64,000 nucleotides of DNA from Paralithodes platypus (Eukaryota; Arthropoda; Malacostraca; Decapoda; Lithodidae): contig CM064481.1 of assembly GCA_032716605.1 (NCBI GenBank), positions 21,942,811-22,006,810 on the forward strand. Direction: 5' to 3'. Shown in pieces: positions 10,046 through 20,513 of the stretch. A program made the translations under genes and the position numbers. How positions within the stretch are numbered: the stretch's first letter is position 1; each line of letters starts with the position of its first letter. The notes below the pieces were generated by a model, which was not told the DNA's origin, did not search any database, and saw only the letters and a program-made list of their open reading frames with translations.

Positions 10046-12269
10046 ATATGATCCACAGGTACACGTGGAAACGGATGTTGACGATGAAGGATAAGACAGA
10101 AGTGGAACGAAAGTCATTGATTGATTATGTATGTGTGGATGAACGAATGAAGAAATCTGTGATGGATGCTAGGATGTATAGGGGTATTGGAGGGGTCTGT
10201 CTGATCATTATGTAGTGGTAGCTAAGGTTAGGATACAAAAGAAGTGGGTGAGGAGAGCTGGAGGGAGGCGAGAGGAGGGTGGAATGGTGAGGAGGGTGGA
10301 GAGGTTGCAGGAGGACGAAGTCAGGGAGGAGAGCAGTGGAAAGACGACTAGGTGGGTTCGACCTGGAAGTTATGGAAAAAGTGGAGGAGATGAGCAAGGT
10401 GTTTAAGGATGAGATCTGTGCAGCATGTGAGGAGGTGTGTGGAGTGAGGAGAAGAGGGAGGGGAGTGAAAGGTACAGCATGGTGGACAGAAGAGGTAAGA
10501 ATAGCTGTGGAAGAAAAGAAGAAAGCATATAGAGAGTGGTTGGGTAGTAGAGGGAATGAAGATTCCGAGAGACAGAAACGAGCGAGGTATGTGGAGAGTA
10601 AGAGGGTGGTGAAGAGAGTAGTGAAGGAAAGTAAGAGAAGAGTAGATGAGGAATTTGGAAGGAATCTGAGTGTAAAATGGAGGGAGAGTAAGAAACTGTT
10701 CTGGAAAGAAGTCAAGAAAGTTAGGGAAGGTAGCAAGGGAAACAGTAAGGGTGTGAAAGATAAGAATGGGAGAATGCTAGCCGAGAAGCAAGAGAGAGTC
10801 GAAAGATGGAGGGAGTGCTTCAGTGAGTTGCTAAATGTAAGGAATGAAGAGCCAGCAAACATAGTTGGATATGGTATGGGAGGGAGAAGAAGAGAAGTAG
10901 TGGAGGAGGAGGTGGGGATCAGGAGGTCAGAAGTGTGGGAAGCCATGAAAGGAGTGAAGTTGGGGAAAGCACCAGGAACAGATGGAGTGTGTGGGGAAAT
11001 GTTGAGGTATGGTGGTGAGATAGTGATAGAATGGGTATGGAAAATGTGCAAACTAGCATGGGAGAAGGGGAGTGCACCCGATGACTGGAAGACTGGCATA
11101 ATAGTCCCCCTATATAAGGGCAAAGGGGAAAGAGGAGTGTGGTAACCACCGAGGAATATGTCTTCTAAGCGTAGTAGGGAAGGTATACAGTAGGGTAGTG
11201 ATTGAGAGAGTGAGAGTGAGAACGGAGAAATGGATAGGCGACGAGCAGGGAGGTTTTAGGAAGGGAAGAGGATGTGTAGATCAGATTTTTACCCTGAATT
11301 GTGTTGTGGAGAAGTATCTGGAGAAGAAACAAAAGGTGTATGTTGCCTTTATGGACTTGGAGAAGGCCTATGACAGAGTGGATAGAGAAGGTTTGTGGAA
11401 AGTACTTAGAATATACGGAGCAGAGGGCAAGTTGCTGAAAGCAGTGAAGAGCATGTATGAGGGTGCAAAGGCAGCAGTACGTGTGGAGAGTGAGCAGAGC
11501 GAGTTCTTTGACCTGAAAGTTGGTTTGAAACAGGGGTGTGTGATGTCCCCGTGGTTGTTTACTGTATATATGGATGGAGTCATGAAAGAAATACTATCAA
11601 GAGCAGTGGATGTTGGTGTATCGCTGAAAAGGGAGGGAATTGAGTGGAAGCTACCTATACTGCTGTTTGCGGATGATACAGTTCTGATGAGTGATAATGA
11701 ATGGGAGTTGCAGGGTCTGGTAAATGAGTTTGGAACAGTGTGCGAAAAACGGAATTTGAAGGTAAATGCGGGGAAGAGCAAGGTTATGGTCTTCGAAAGG
11801 GGTGAAGTCACAGAGTGTGAGGTGAAGCTGAACGGTCAGGCTATGGAGATCGTCAACTCTTTTAAGTATCTGGGCAGTGTGTTGAGTAAAGATGGGACTA
11901 TGGATGAAGAAGTGCGGGAGAGGGTACAACAGGGGAAGAGGGTTGTAGGAACGCTAAAAGCAGTAACAAGAAATAGGGTGGTCAGTATGGAAGTGAAGAA
12001 GTCCTTGCATGACAGTGTGGTAATCCCGACACTGACTTACGGAAGCGAAGCATGGACGTTGGTTGAGAGGCTCAGACCAAGAGTGAGAGCAGTGGAAATG
12101 AATTACTTGAGTGCGTGCGGAGTTACATGGAGGGATAGACAGACTAATGAGGAAGTAAGAAGGTGTGGTGTGGAGGTAGATGTGCTGGAAAGTGTGAAAA
12201 GGAACAACTCGAGATGGTTCGGCCATACGGAACGTATCGAGAGAATGACTAAGAGGGTGTACGAGAAGG
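10046..12269 (+). pseudogene. RTE-like LINE polyprotein, first copy of a tandem duplication
   Basis: The first ~170 bp translate to the end of an endonuclease domain (YTWKRM, SLIDYVCVDERM, DARMYRGIG), with one frame change near 10190. The linker and RT follow: LGKAPGTDGVCGEMLRYG, EEKKKAYREW upstream, then EQGGFRKGRGCVDQIF, VAFMDLEKAYDRVD, GLKQGCVMSPWLF and the catalytic FADDTVLM box at ~11667-11690. A 2-nt loss near 11143 (GAGTGTGG, where the second copy has GAGTGTGTGG) breaks the frame after YKGKGERG. Codon losses follow later (MNYLSACG versus MNYLRSACG). At 12269 the copy breaks off before its 3' end and the sequence restarts at the position equivalent to 10987. It is non-functional. Confidence 0.9.
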
Positions 12270-13745
12270 GTGTGTGGGGAAATGTTGAGGTATGGTGGTG
12301 AGATAGTGATAGAATGGGTATGGAAAATGTGCAAACTAGCATGGGAGAAGGGGAGTGCACCCGATGACTGGAAGACTGGCATAATAGTCCCCCTATATAA
12401 GGGCAAAGGGGAAAGAGGAGTGTGTGGTAACCACCGAGGAATATGTCTTCTAAGCGTAGTAGGGAAGGTATACAGTAGGGTAGTGATTGAGAGAGTGAGA
12501 GTGAGAACGGAGAAATGGATAGGCGACGAGCAGGGAGGTTTTAGGAAGGGAAGAGGATGTGTAGATCAGATTTTTACCCTGAATTGTGTTGTGGAGAAGT
12601 ATCTGGAGAAGAAACAAAAGGTGTATGTTGCCTTTATGGACTTGGAGAAGGCCTATGACAGAGTGGATAGAGAAGGTTTGTGGAAAGTACTTAGAATATA
12701 CGGAGTAGAGGGCAAGTTGCTGAAAGCAGTGAAGAGCATGTATGAGGGTGCAAAGGCGGCAGTACGTGTGGAGAGTGAGCAGAGCGAGTTCTTTGACCTG
12801 AATGTTGGTTTGAAACAGGGGTGTGTGATGTCCCCGTGGTTGTTTACTGTATATATGGATGGAGTCATGAAAGAAATACTATCAAGAGCAGTGAATGTTG
12901 GTGTATCGCTGAAAAGGGAGGGAATTGAGTGGAAGCTACCTATACTGCTGTTTGCGGATGATACAGTTCTGATGAGTGATAATGAATGGGAGTTGCAGGG
13001 TCTGGTAAATGAGTTTGGAACAGTGTGCGAAAAACGGAATTTGAAGGTAAATACGGGGAAGAGCAAGGTTATGGTCTTCGAAAGGGGTGAAGTCACAGAG
13101 TGTGAGGTGAAGCTGAACGGTCAGGCTATGGAGATCGTCAACTCTTTTAAGTATCTGGGCAGTGTGTTGAGTAAAGATGGGACTATGGATGAAGAGGTGC
13201 GGGAGAGGGTACAACAGGGGAAGAGGGTTGTAGGAACGCTAAAAGCAGTAACAAGAAATAGGGTGGTCAGTATGGAAGTGAAGAAGTCCTTGCATGACAG
13301 TGTGGTAATCCCGACACTGACTTACGGAAGCGAAGCATGGACGTTGGTTGAGAGACTCAGACCAAGAGTGAGAGCAGTGGAAATGAATTACTTAAGGAGT
13401 GCGTGCGGAGTTACATGGAGGGATAGACAGACTAATGAGGAAGTAAGAAGGAGGTGTGGTGTGGAGGTAGATGTGCTGGAAAGTGTGAAAAGGAACAACT
13501 TGAGATGGTTCGGCCATATGGAACGTATGGAAAGCGAGAGAATGACTAAGAGGGTGTACGAGAGCGAGGTGGAGGGACAGAGGGGGAGAGGTAGACCGAA
13601 TATGAGGTGGAAGGATGGAGTGAGGAACTACATGAACGAAGGCGGTGCTGGTTGGGGGGAGGGGCGTCGACTGACTGGGGACAGAGGTGCATGGGGGCGG
13701 TTCGTTCGTGGCCACCCCTTCGGGGATCACGGCGTCAGGCAATAG
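12270..13745 (+). CDS. RTE-like LINE reverse transcriptase, second tandem copy (491-codon ORF, lacks N-terminus)
   Basis: It repeats the segment from 10987 at an offset of 1283 bp, and the two copies differ at only a few sites. It keeps an open frame through RT motifs (EQGGFRKGRGCVDQIF, GLKQGCVMSPWLF, FADDTVLM at ~12952) and the C-terminal region (SACGVTWRDRQTNEEV, RWFGHMERM, GRGRPNMRWKDGV). It ends in HPFGDHGVRQ, with the stop directly fused to a (TAGA)n tail. Because it lacks the endonuclease and the RT N-terminus it cannot mobilise itself. RTE-like clade is inferred from the GLKQGC and FADD motif style and the short tetranucleotide tail. Confidence 0.88.
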   Translation: MCGEMLRYGGEIVIEWVWKMCKLAWEKGSAPDDWKTGIIVPLYKGKGERGVCGNHRGICLLSVVGKVYSRVVIERVRVRTEKWIGDEQGGFRKGRGCVDQIFTLNCVVEKYLEKKQKVYVAFMDLEKAYDRVDREGLWKVLRIYGVEGKLLKAVKSMYEGAKAAVRVESEQSEFFDLNVGLKQGCVMSPWLFTVYMDGVMKEILSRAVNVGVSLKREGIEWKLPILLFADDTVLMSDNEWELQGLVNEFGTVCEKRNLKVNTGKSKVMVFERGEVTECEVKLNGQAMEIVNSFKYLGSVLSKDGTMDEEVRERVQQGKRVVGTLKAVTRNRVVSMEVKKSLHDSVVIPTLTYGSEAWTLVERLRPRVRAVEMNYLRSACGVTWRDRQTNEEVRRRCGVEVDVLESVKRNNLRWFGHMERMESERMTKRVYESEVEGQRGRGRPNMRWKDGVRNYMNEGGAGWGEGRRLTGDRGAWGRFVRGHPFGDHGVRQ

Positions 13746-13971
13746 ATAGATAGATAGATAGTGTACGAGAGCGAGGTGGAGGGACAGAGAGGGAGAGGTA
13801 GACCGAATGAGAGGTGGAAGGATGGAGTGAGGAAGTACATGAACGAAGGCGGTGCTGGTTGGGGGGAGGGGCGTCGACTGACTGGGGACAGAGGTGCATG
13901 GGGGCGGTTCGTTCGTGGCCACCCCTTCGGGGATCACGGCGTCAGGCAATAGATAGATAGATAGATACCAC
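13746..13971 (+). repeat. Extra copy of the LINE 3' end plus (TAGA)n tail
   Basis: Directly after the first (TAGA)n tail, the last ~190 bp of the LINE start again (from GTGTACGAGAGCGAGG) and run to a second stop and a second (TAGA)n tail ending ~13968. The encoded 63-codon ORF repeats GRGRPNERWKDGVRKYMNEG. The array therefore holds three LINE 3' modules in series: truncated, full, and short. Confidence 0.88.
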
Positions 13972-14364
13972 CCGGGGATATTGGTACCCGGGTTTGTCAT
14001 CGTCGTGACAGCCTCCAGAGTACACGGCTATGGCCTATTAGTACCCTGGGTTGTCTTTATATTTTATATGGATTATAATACCACCCGGGAATATTGGTAC
14101 CCGGGTCTGTCTTAGTTTACACAGTCTCCAGAGTAACCGGCCGTAGCCTATTTTTACCCGGGACTGTTTTTTATACTTGTTCTGGTATTATAATATCGTC
14201 CGCCATAAAGGTACCCAGGTCTGTGTTTTACCGGTAGTATTGGTACCCGTGCCTTGTTGAGATAAGGTCTAGGGTACCTGGGGACTCGAGAATTCTCAAC
14301 AACGCCATGGTCTTTGCACTCGTAAGGGTAGGCCTAATCGGCTACGAGTGTTATTTGGCGATCC
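13972..14364. repeat. Minisatellite-like CCCGGG / CCGGC region
   Basis: This ~390-bp stretch without a gene repeats GGTACCCGGGT(C/T)TGTC and ACCACCCGGG(A/G)ATATT motifs. It is related to the units at 8621-10045 and 61500-63010, so the LINE array at 10046-13971 interrupted a continuous region. Confidence 0.65.
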
Positions 14365-17026
14365 TTTATGTAACTACAGTACTGTATGTATATGTTTTAT
14401 GTAACTACAGTACTGTATGTATATGTTTTATGTAACTACAGTACTGTATGTATATGTTTTATGTAACTACAGTACTGTATGTATATGTTTTATGTAACTA
14501 CAGTACTGTATGTATATGTTTTATGTAACTACAGTACTGTATGTATATGTTTTATGTAACTACAGTACTGTATGTATGTTTTATGTAACTACAGTACTGT
14601 ATGTATATGTTTATGTAACTACAGTACTGTATGTATATGTTTTATGTAACTACAGTACTGTATGTATGTTTTATGTAACTACAGTACTGTATGTATATGT
14701 TTTATGTAACTACAGTACTGTATGTATATGTTTTATGTAACTACAGTACTGTATGTATATGTTTTATGTAACTACAGTACTGTATGTATATGTTTTATGT
14801 AACTACAGTACTGTATGTATATGTTTTATGTAACTACAGTACTGTATGTATATGTTTTATGTAACTACAGTACTGTATGTATATGTTTTATGTAACTACA
14901 GTACTGTATGTATATGTTTTATGTAACTACAGTACTGTATGTATATGTTTTATGTAACTACAGTACTGTATGTATATGTTTTATGTAACTACAGTACTGT
15001 ATGTATATGTTTTATGTAACTACAGTACTGTATGTATATGTTTTATGTAACTACAGTACTGTATGTATATGTTTTATGTAACTACAGTACTGTATGTATA
15101 TGTTTTATGTAACTACAGTACTGTATGTATATGTTTTATGTAACTACAGTACTGTATGTATATGTTTTATGTAACTACAGTACTGTATGTATATGTTTTA
15201 TGTAACTACAGTACTGTATGTATATGTTTTATGTAACTACAGTACTGTATGTATATGTTTTATGTAACTACAGTACTGTATGTATATGTTTTATGTAACT
15301 ACAGTACTGTATGTATATGTTTTATGTAACTACAGTACTGTATGTATATGTGTTATGTAACTACAGTACTGTATGTATATGTTTTATGTAACTACAGTAC
15401 TGTATGTATATGTTTATGTAACTACAGTACTGTATGTATATGTTTTATGTAACTACAGTACTGTATGTATATGTTTTATGTAACTACAGTACTGTATGTA
15501 TATGTTTTATGTAACTACAGTACTGTATGTATATGTTTTATGTAACTACAGTACTGTATGTATATGTTTTATGTAACTACAGTACTGTATGTATATGTTT
15601 TATGTAACTACAGTACTGTATGTATATGTTTTATGTAACTACAGTACTGTATGTATATGTTTTATGTAACTACAGTACTGTATGTATATGTTTTATGTAA
15701 CTACAGTACTGTATGTATATGTTTTATGTAACTACAGTACTGTATGTATATGTTTTATGTAACTACAGTACTGTATGTATATGTTTTATGTAACTACAGT
15801 ACTGTATGTATATGTTTTATGTAACTACAGTACTGTATGTATATGTTTTATGTAACTACAGTACTGTATGTATATGTTTTTATGTAACTACAGTACTGTA
15901 TGTATATGTTTTATGTAACTACAGTACTGTATGTATATGTTTTATGTAACTACAGTACTGTATGTATGTTTTATGTAACTACAGTACTGTATGTATATGT
16001 TTTATGTAACTACAGTACTGTATGTATATGTTTTATGTAACTACAGTACTGTATGTATATGTTTTATGTAACTACAGTACTGTATGTATATGTTTTATGT
16101 AACTACAGTACTGTATGTATATGTTTTATGTAACTACAGTACTGTATGTATATGTTTTATGTAACTACAGTACTGTATGTATATGTTTTATGTAACTACA
16201 GTACTGTATGTATATGTTTTATGTAACTACAGTACTGTATGTATATGTTTTATGTAACTACAGTACTGTATGTATATGTTTTATGTAACTACAGTACTGT
16301 ATGTATATGTGTTATGTAACTACAGTACTGTATGTATATGTTTTATGTAACTACAGTACTGTATGTATATGTTTTATGTAACTACAGTACTGTATGTATA
16401 TGTTTTATGTAACTACAGTACTGTATGTATATGTTTTATGTAACTACAGTACTGTATGTATATGTTTTATGTAACTACAGTACTGTATGTATATGTTTTA
16501 TGTAACTACAGTACTGTATGTATATGTTTTATGTAACTACAGTACTGTACAGTATGTATATGTTTTATGTAACTACAGTACTGTATGTATATGTTTTATG
16601 TAACTACAGTACTGTATGTATATGTTTTATGTAACTACAGTACTGTATGTATATGTTTTATGTAACTACAGTACTGTATGTATATGTTTTATGTAACTAC
16701 AGTACTGTATGTATATGTTTTATGTAACTACAGTACTGTATGTATATGTTTTATGTAACTACAGTACTGTATGTATATGTTTTATGTAACTACAGTACTG
16801 TATGTATATGTTTTATGTAACTACAGTACTGTATGTATATGTTTTATGTAACTACAGTACTGTATATGTTTTATGTAACTACAGTACTGTATGTATATGT
16901 TTTATGTAACTACAGTACTGTATGTATATGTTTTATGTAACTACAGTACTGTACAGTATGTATATGTTTTATGTAACTACAGTACTGTATGTATATGTTT
17001 TATGTAACTACAGTACTTTATGTATA
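14365..17026. repeat. 31-bp satellite, about 86 tandem copies
   Basis: The unit is ATGTAACTACAGTACTGT followed by ATGTATATGTTTT (31 bp). Every unit contains the 12-bp perfect palindrome TACAGTACTGTA. Copies are nearly identical. Variants are mainly 27-bp units lacking TATA, one-base T indels, TGTGTTATG, and two units with an extra ACAGT. The 230-bp ORF inside (14510-14740) is an artefact of the repeat. Such homogeneity points to recent expansion. Confidence 0.98.
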
Positions 17027-17565
17027 TGTTTTTTAAATTCTTATATCTCTGTAAGGCAGTGAGATATAAACATGTTTTTTAAATTCTTTTATCTTTGTAA
17101 GTCAGTGAGATATAAACATGTTTTTTAAATTCTTTTATCTCTGTAAGTCAGTGAGATATAAACATGTTTTTTAAATTCTTTTATCTTTGTAAGTCAGTGA
17201 GATATAAGCATGTTTTTAAATTCTTATATCTCTGTAAGTCAGTGAGATATAAACATGTTTTTTAAATTATTTTATCTTTGTAAGTCAGTGAGATATAAAC
17301 ATGTTTTTTAAATTCTTTTATCTTTGTAAGTCAGTGAGATATAAACATGTTTTTTAAATTCTTTTATCTTTGTAAGTCAGTGAGATATAAGCATGTTTTT
17401 TAAATTCTTATATCTCTGTAAGTCAGTGAGATATATTCAATAAAGATATTATTTTGAGTACTCTGGCTACTTGGTACCGTTTGGAATAAATACATTCTTT
17501 TATCTTTGTAAGTCAGTGAGATATAAGCATGTTTTTTAAATTTTTATAACTTTGTAAGTCAGTGA
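17027..17565. repeat. 46-bp satellite, about 9 tandem copies plus 2 interspersed ones
   Basis: The unit is TTTTTTAAATTC, TTTTATCTTTGTAAGTCA, GTGAGATATAAACATG (46 bp). It starts directly where the 31-bp array ends. Alternative TATCTCTG versus TATCTTTG and AAACATG versus AAGCATG forms recur in a higher-order pattern. The last units are separated by a ~90-bp non-repeat segment (TTCAATAAAGATATTATTT... and CTACTTGGTACCGTTTGG), which itself occurs twice. Confidence 0.93.
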
Positions 17566-18082
17566 GATATATTCAATCAAGCTATTATTTCGGGTTCTCT
17601 GGCTACTTGTTGTAGGGCTACTTGGTACCGTTTGGAATAAATAAATACGAGTGCCTAAATAAGTAGTAAAATAGGCTACTATAAAAGGTTGATATTGAAT
17701 TTGACATCACAATATTATGCCATCAGCTATAAATATTTGGTGATTAACACTGAAAATAATGCATATAACTGTCTTGAAGGTAAAAAATATATGAAAAGGC
17801 ACTCTTGATTGAATAATGTAAGGCATTAAGAATTCCACTATCACATAGAAAGATTTGATGGTAGGTACTGAAGGTATTGCAGTTGCTATGGTATGAACCA
17901 TTTATTCTCTACAATGTGTGATAAATTAATGGGTGACTTAGCATTGATTGGTTATGAAAAGTAACCCCTGGCCAGAGCACAACCATGGGGAGTACAAGTA
18001 AAGAATTAAAGTTCTATGAATTTGACACTAACACAGTACTCAACACTTTAGGAAATTAATATCAAGCTACAATGTTAAAAAA
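17566..18082 (-). other. Family 2 DIRS 5' leader fragment, left of a LINE insertion
   Basis: There is no gene. The end aligns with 63320-63630 (CCCCTGG...CCATGGGG hairpin at 17965-17990; ATCAAGCTACAATGTTA before the break). It is the same leader that continues at 19929, so the LINE at 18083-19917 interrupts it. The segment ends with one copy of the LINE target-site duplication, 18072-18082. Confidence 0.65.
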
Positions 18083-19917
18083 GCAGAGAAGAAGTAAAAG
18101 AAGCAATCAATAGACTTAACATGGGCAAAGCTGCTGGAGTAGATAACATCCCAGGTGAAATGCTGAGATATGGAGGAGAAGAAGCTGTTGACATAATGCA
18201 TAGGTTATGTAAATTAGCATGGGAAAAGGAAAGTGTACCAGAGGACTGGAGGAAAGCAGTGATAGTACCCTTGTACAAAGGGAAGGGTAGTAAAGAAGAG
18301 TGTAAGAATTATAGGGGAATTAGCTTGCTTAGCATACCTGGAAAGGTACACGCAAGAGTAGTAACACAGAGGCTACAGAAGATAACGGATGACAAAATAG
18401 GCGAGGAACAAGGAGGTTTCAGAAAGGGCAGGGGCTGCGTTGACCAGATAGCCTCAATGCGATTGTTGGTAGAGAAGTATCTGGCCAAAAACAGAAAACT
18501 CTATGCAGCATTCATGGATTTGGAAAAAGCCTACGACAAAGTAGACTGGGAGGGCCTGTGGGATGTGTTAACAGTATATGGTGTGGGAGGAAAGTTGCTA
18601 ATGGCAGTAAAATCTTTTATAGGAATGCAATGGCAAAAAAAGGGACAGAGAGGGAGAGGTAGACCGAATATGAGGTGGAAGGATGGAGTGAGGAACTACA
18701 TGAACGAAGGCGGTGCTGGTTGGGGGGAGGGGCGTCGACTGACTGGGGACAGAGGTGCATGGGGGCGGTTCGTTCGTGGCCACCCTTTCGGGGATCACGG
18801 CGTCAGGCAATAGATAGATAGATAGAATGGCAAATGTGAAGGTAGGGGATAAGTTAAGTGAAAGTTTTGAGGTCAATGTAGGTGTAAGACAGGGATGTGT
18901 CATGTCAGCTTGGTTGTTCAATATATACATGGATGGAGTGATTAGGGAATGTAGGGCTGTATCAATGGGTGTGGGAGCTAGACTGGAATCAGAGGGAAGA
19001 ACATGGAAGATTTTAACATGCCTATATGCGGACGATGCAGTCCTGTTGGCGGAAAATGCTGAAGAACTTCAGAGAGTGGTCACTGACTTTGACAGGGTAT
19101 GTGAAAAGAGAAAGTTAAAGGTCAATGTAAGGTAATGGTGTATGAGAGAAGAATGCATGAAACCATAGATTTTAAGGAAAAATATAGAATCAAGAAAGAA
19201 CACAAGAAAAGTTGTAAAATAAAATTGAAAAATGAAGTACTAGAAGAGGTTGAAAGTTTCAAGTATTTGGGAGCTGTACTATGCAAATATGGTAAAATGG
19301 AGAGTGAGATAAAAGAGAGAAACATGCAAGGGAGAAAAGTGATTGGAGAACTTGATAGTATTCTCAAAGGAAGAATGGTTAGCCAGGAAGTCAAAAAGTC
19401 ACTGAGAAACAGTGTGCTGCTCCCAACACTCTCGTATGGAAGCGAGACATGGACGGCAAGTGACGAGGACCTCTTCAAACTGAGAGCTGTGGAGATGAGC
19501 TTTTTCAGAATGGCAGCTGGCATGAATAGGCTAGATGGGCCAAGTAATAGGGAAGTGTACGAGTCCTTTGGAATGGAAGAGCAGGCTTTGGGCATTGATT
19601 GTGGTGTGGTTGAGTGGATAAAGAGAAGTACTTGGTGGTATGGCCATGTTCAGAGAATGGATGAAGACAGAATGCCAAGAAAGATATATGGGAGTCAGGT
19701 GAGTGGAACCGCTAGTAGTGGAAGACCACCTATGGTATGGGAAAAGAAAGTGGAAAAATATATTGAAGAAAAACTTCCACGTAGTGGAAGGGGCATTGTG
19801 GCACAGGCAAAGGAGGCATGTCTTGGCAAAGTAGCTTGGAGACGTTTCTGTCATGGCCATCCTCTAGTGGGGATTTCCCAGGGGGAAACAAGGCGTCGGA
19901 GATGATGATGATGAATG
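18083..19917 (+). pseudogene. RTE-like LINE (second subfamily), 5'-truncated, with 11-bp target-site duplication
   Basis: ATGTTAAAAAA flanks the insert at 18072-18082 and 19918-19928. The ORF pieces are 18121-18637 (GKAAGVDNIPGEMLRYG, EEQGGFRKGRGCVDQI, AAFMDLEKAYDKVD), 18826-19135 (GVRQGCVMSAWLF, catalytic YADDAVLL) and 19135-19905 (FKYLGAVL, WWYGHVQRMDEDRMPRK). The 3' end is a GATGATGATGATG repeat rather than the (TAGA)n of the other subfamily. Frame breaks are a 1-nt loss near 18616, the nested insertion at 18638-18825, and a small deletion near 19130. The copy is dead, but it is flanked by a clean duplication and is therefore fairly young. Confidence 0.92.
18638..18825 (+). mobile_element. 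Short 3' fragment of the other RTE-like LINE, inserted inside a LINE
   Basis: AATGGCAAA occurs at 18629-18637 and 18826-18834 and flanks the insert. The 188-bp insert is the last part of the LINE found at 12270-13745 (GQRGRGRPNMRWKDGV to HPFGDHGVRQ and stop), followed by (TAGA)n. It is a heavily 5'-truncated retrotransposition product that landed between the RT motifs of the host LINE. Confidence 0.93.
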
Positions 19918-19928
19918 ATGTTAAAAAA

Positions 19929-20513
19929 CTTTCACAGAAAAAAAGAGACACTGCAGCTAGAGAGCCAAGGCTCGTATGATAACAACATTTAGTTGAAGCA
20001 AAGTGGCGTCCTGAATACACGATCGTCGACCAGCCTAGAAACTAAGTCCTTGCTTATTCAGGTTTGCAAGTGAATACAGATACAAAAAATACATTCCTAA
20101 ATGCATATACAACTCAATATGCAAATAGACTCACTATGGACTAAAAACTGATGCGTTTAAGAGGGGCTATGTAAACTGAAAGGGGAGAAAGGAATATGCG
20201 TTCTATCTTAATGGTTGGCGGTCGAGAGAGAACGCACCTGAGAGGTGGATTAGAGGGCGTGGCATGGGAAGCAAGGAAGATCAGAATGCACGCAGGCGCG
20301 GTGTTCAAACTGTGTTAATTCTTTCTTTTTTATTTTTCTACTTTTCAGTGGCTCCGTCCCAATGACGTACCTTAGGAATGATTAAGGGGTACCCCCTAAG
20401 ATGATCTTGGTTCTCGACCGCCGTGATCGAGGTTAACCCGGGCTCTGAGGAGCCCGGAACGAGGCCATATTATCATAAGCTCTTACGTCATTGACGTAAG
20501 GAGCCACCAGTTC
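19929..20513 (-). repeat. 5' leader and 5' inverted terminal repeat of family 2 DIRS, copy 1
   Basis: 19945-20250 aligns with 63650-64000 (AGGGGCTATGTAAAC, CATTCCTAAATGC). About 20235-20513 aligns, inverted, with 55541-55880: shared GGCGCGGTGTTCAAACTG, CTTTTCAGTGGCTCC, AAGGGGTACCCCCTA and GGAGCCCGGAACGAGGCC. The outermost bases (CTTACGTCATTGACGTAAGG, then AGCCACCA) match the half of the internal complementary region at 55990-56040 that should represent the 5' end. The terminus is cut at ~20513, where a plus-strand DIRS fragment begins. Confidence 0.7.

Noticed and set aside
10125..11123. A 332-codon minus-strand ORF rich in Ser, Leu and Pro
   Set aside because: It is the antisense of the RTE-like LINE coding strand; similar shadows occur at 11368-11811, 12653-13096 and 13392-14000.
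14510..14740. Repetitive ORF (MYMFYVTTVLYVYV...)
   Set aside because: It is a read-through of the 31-bp satellite; 31 is not a multiple of three, so the frame rotates and the peptide is an artefact.
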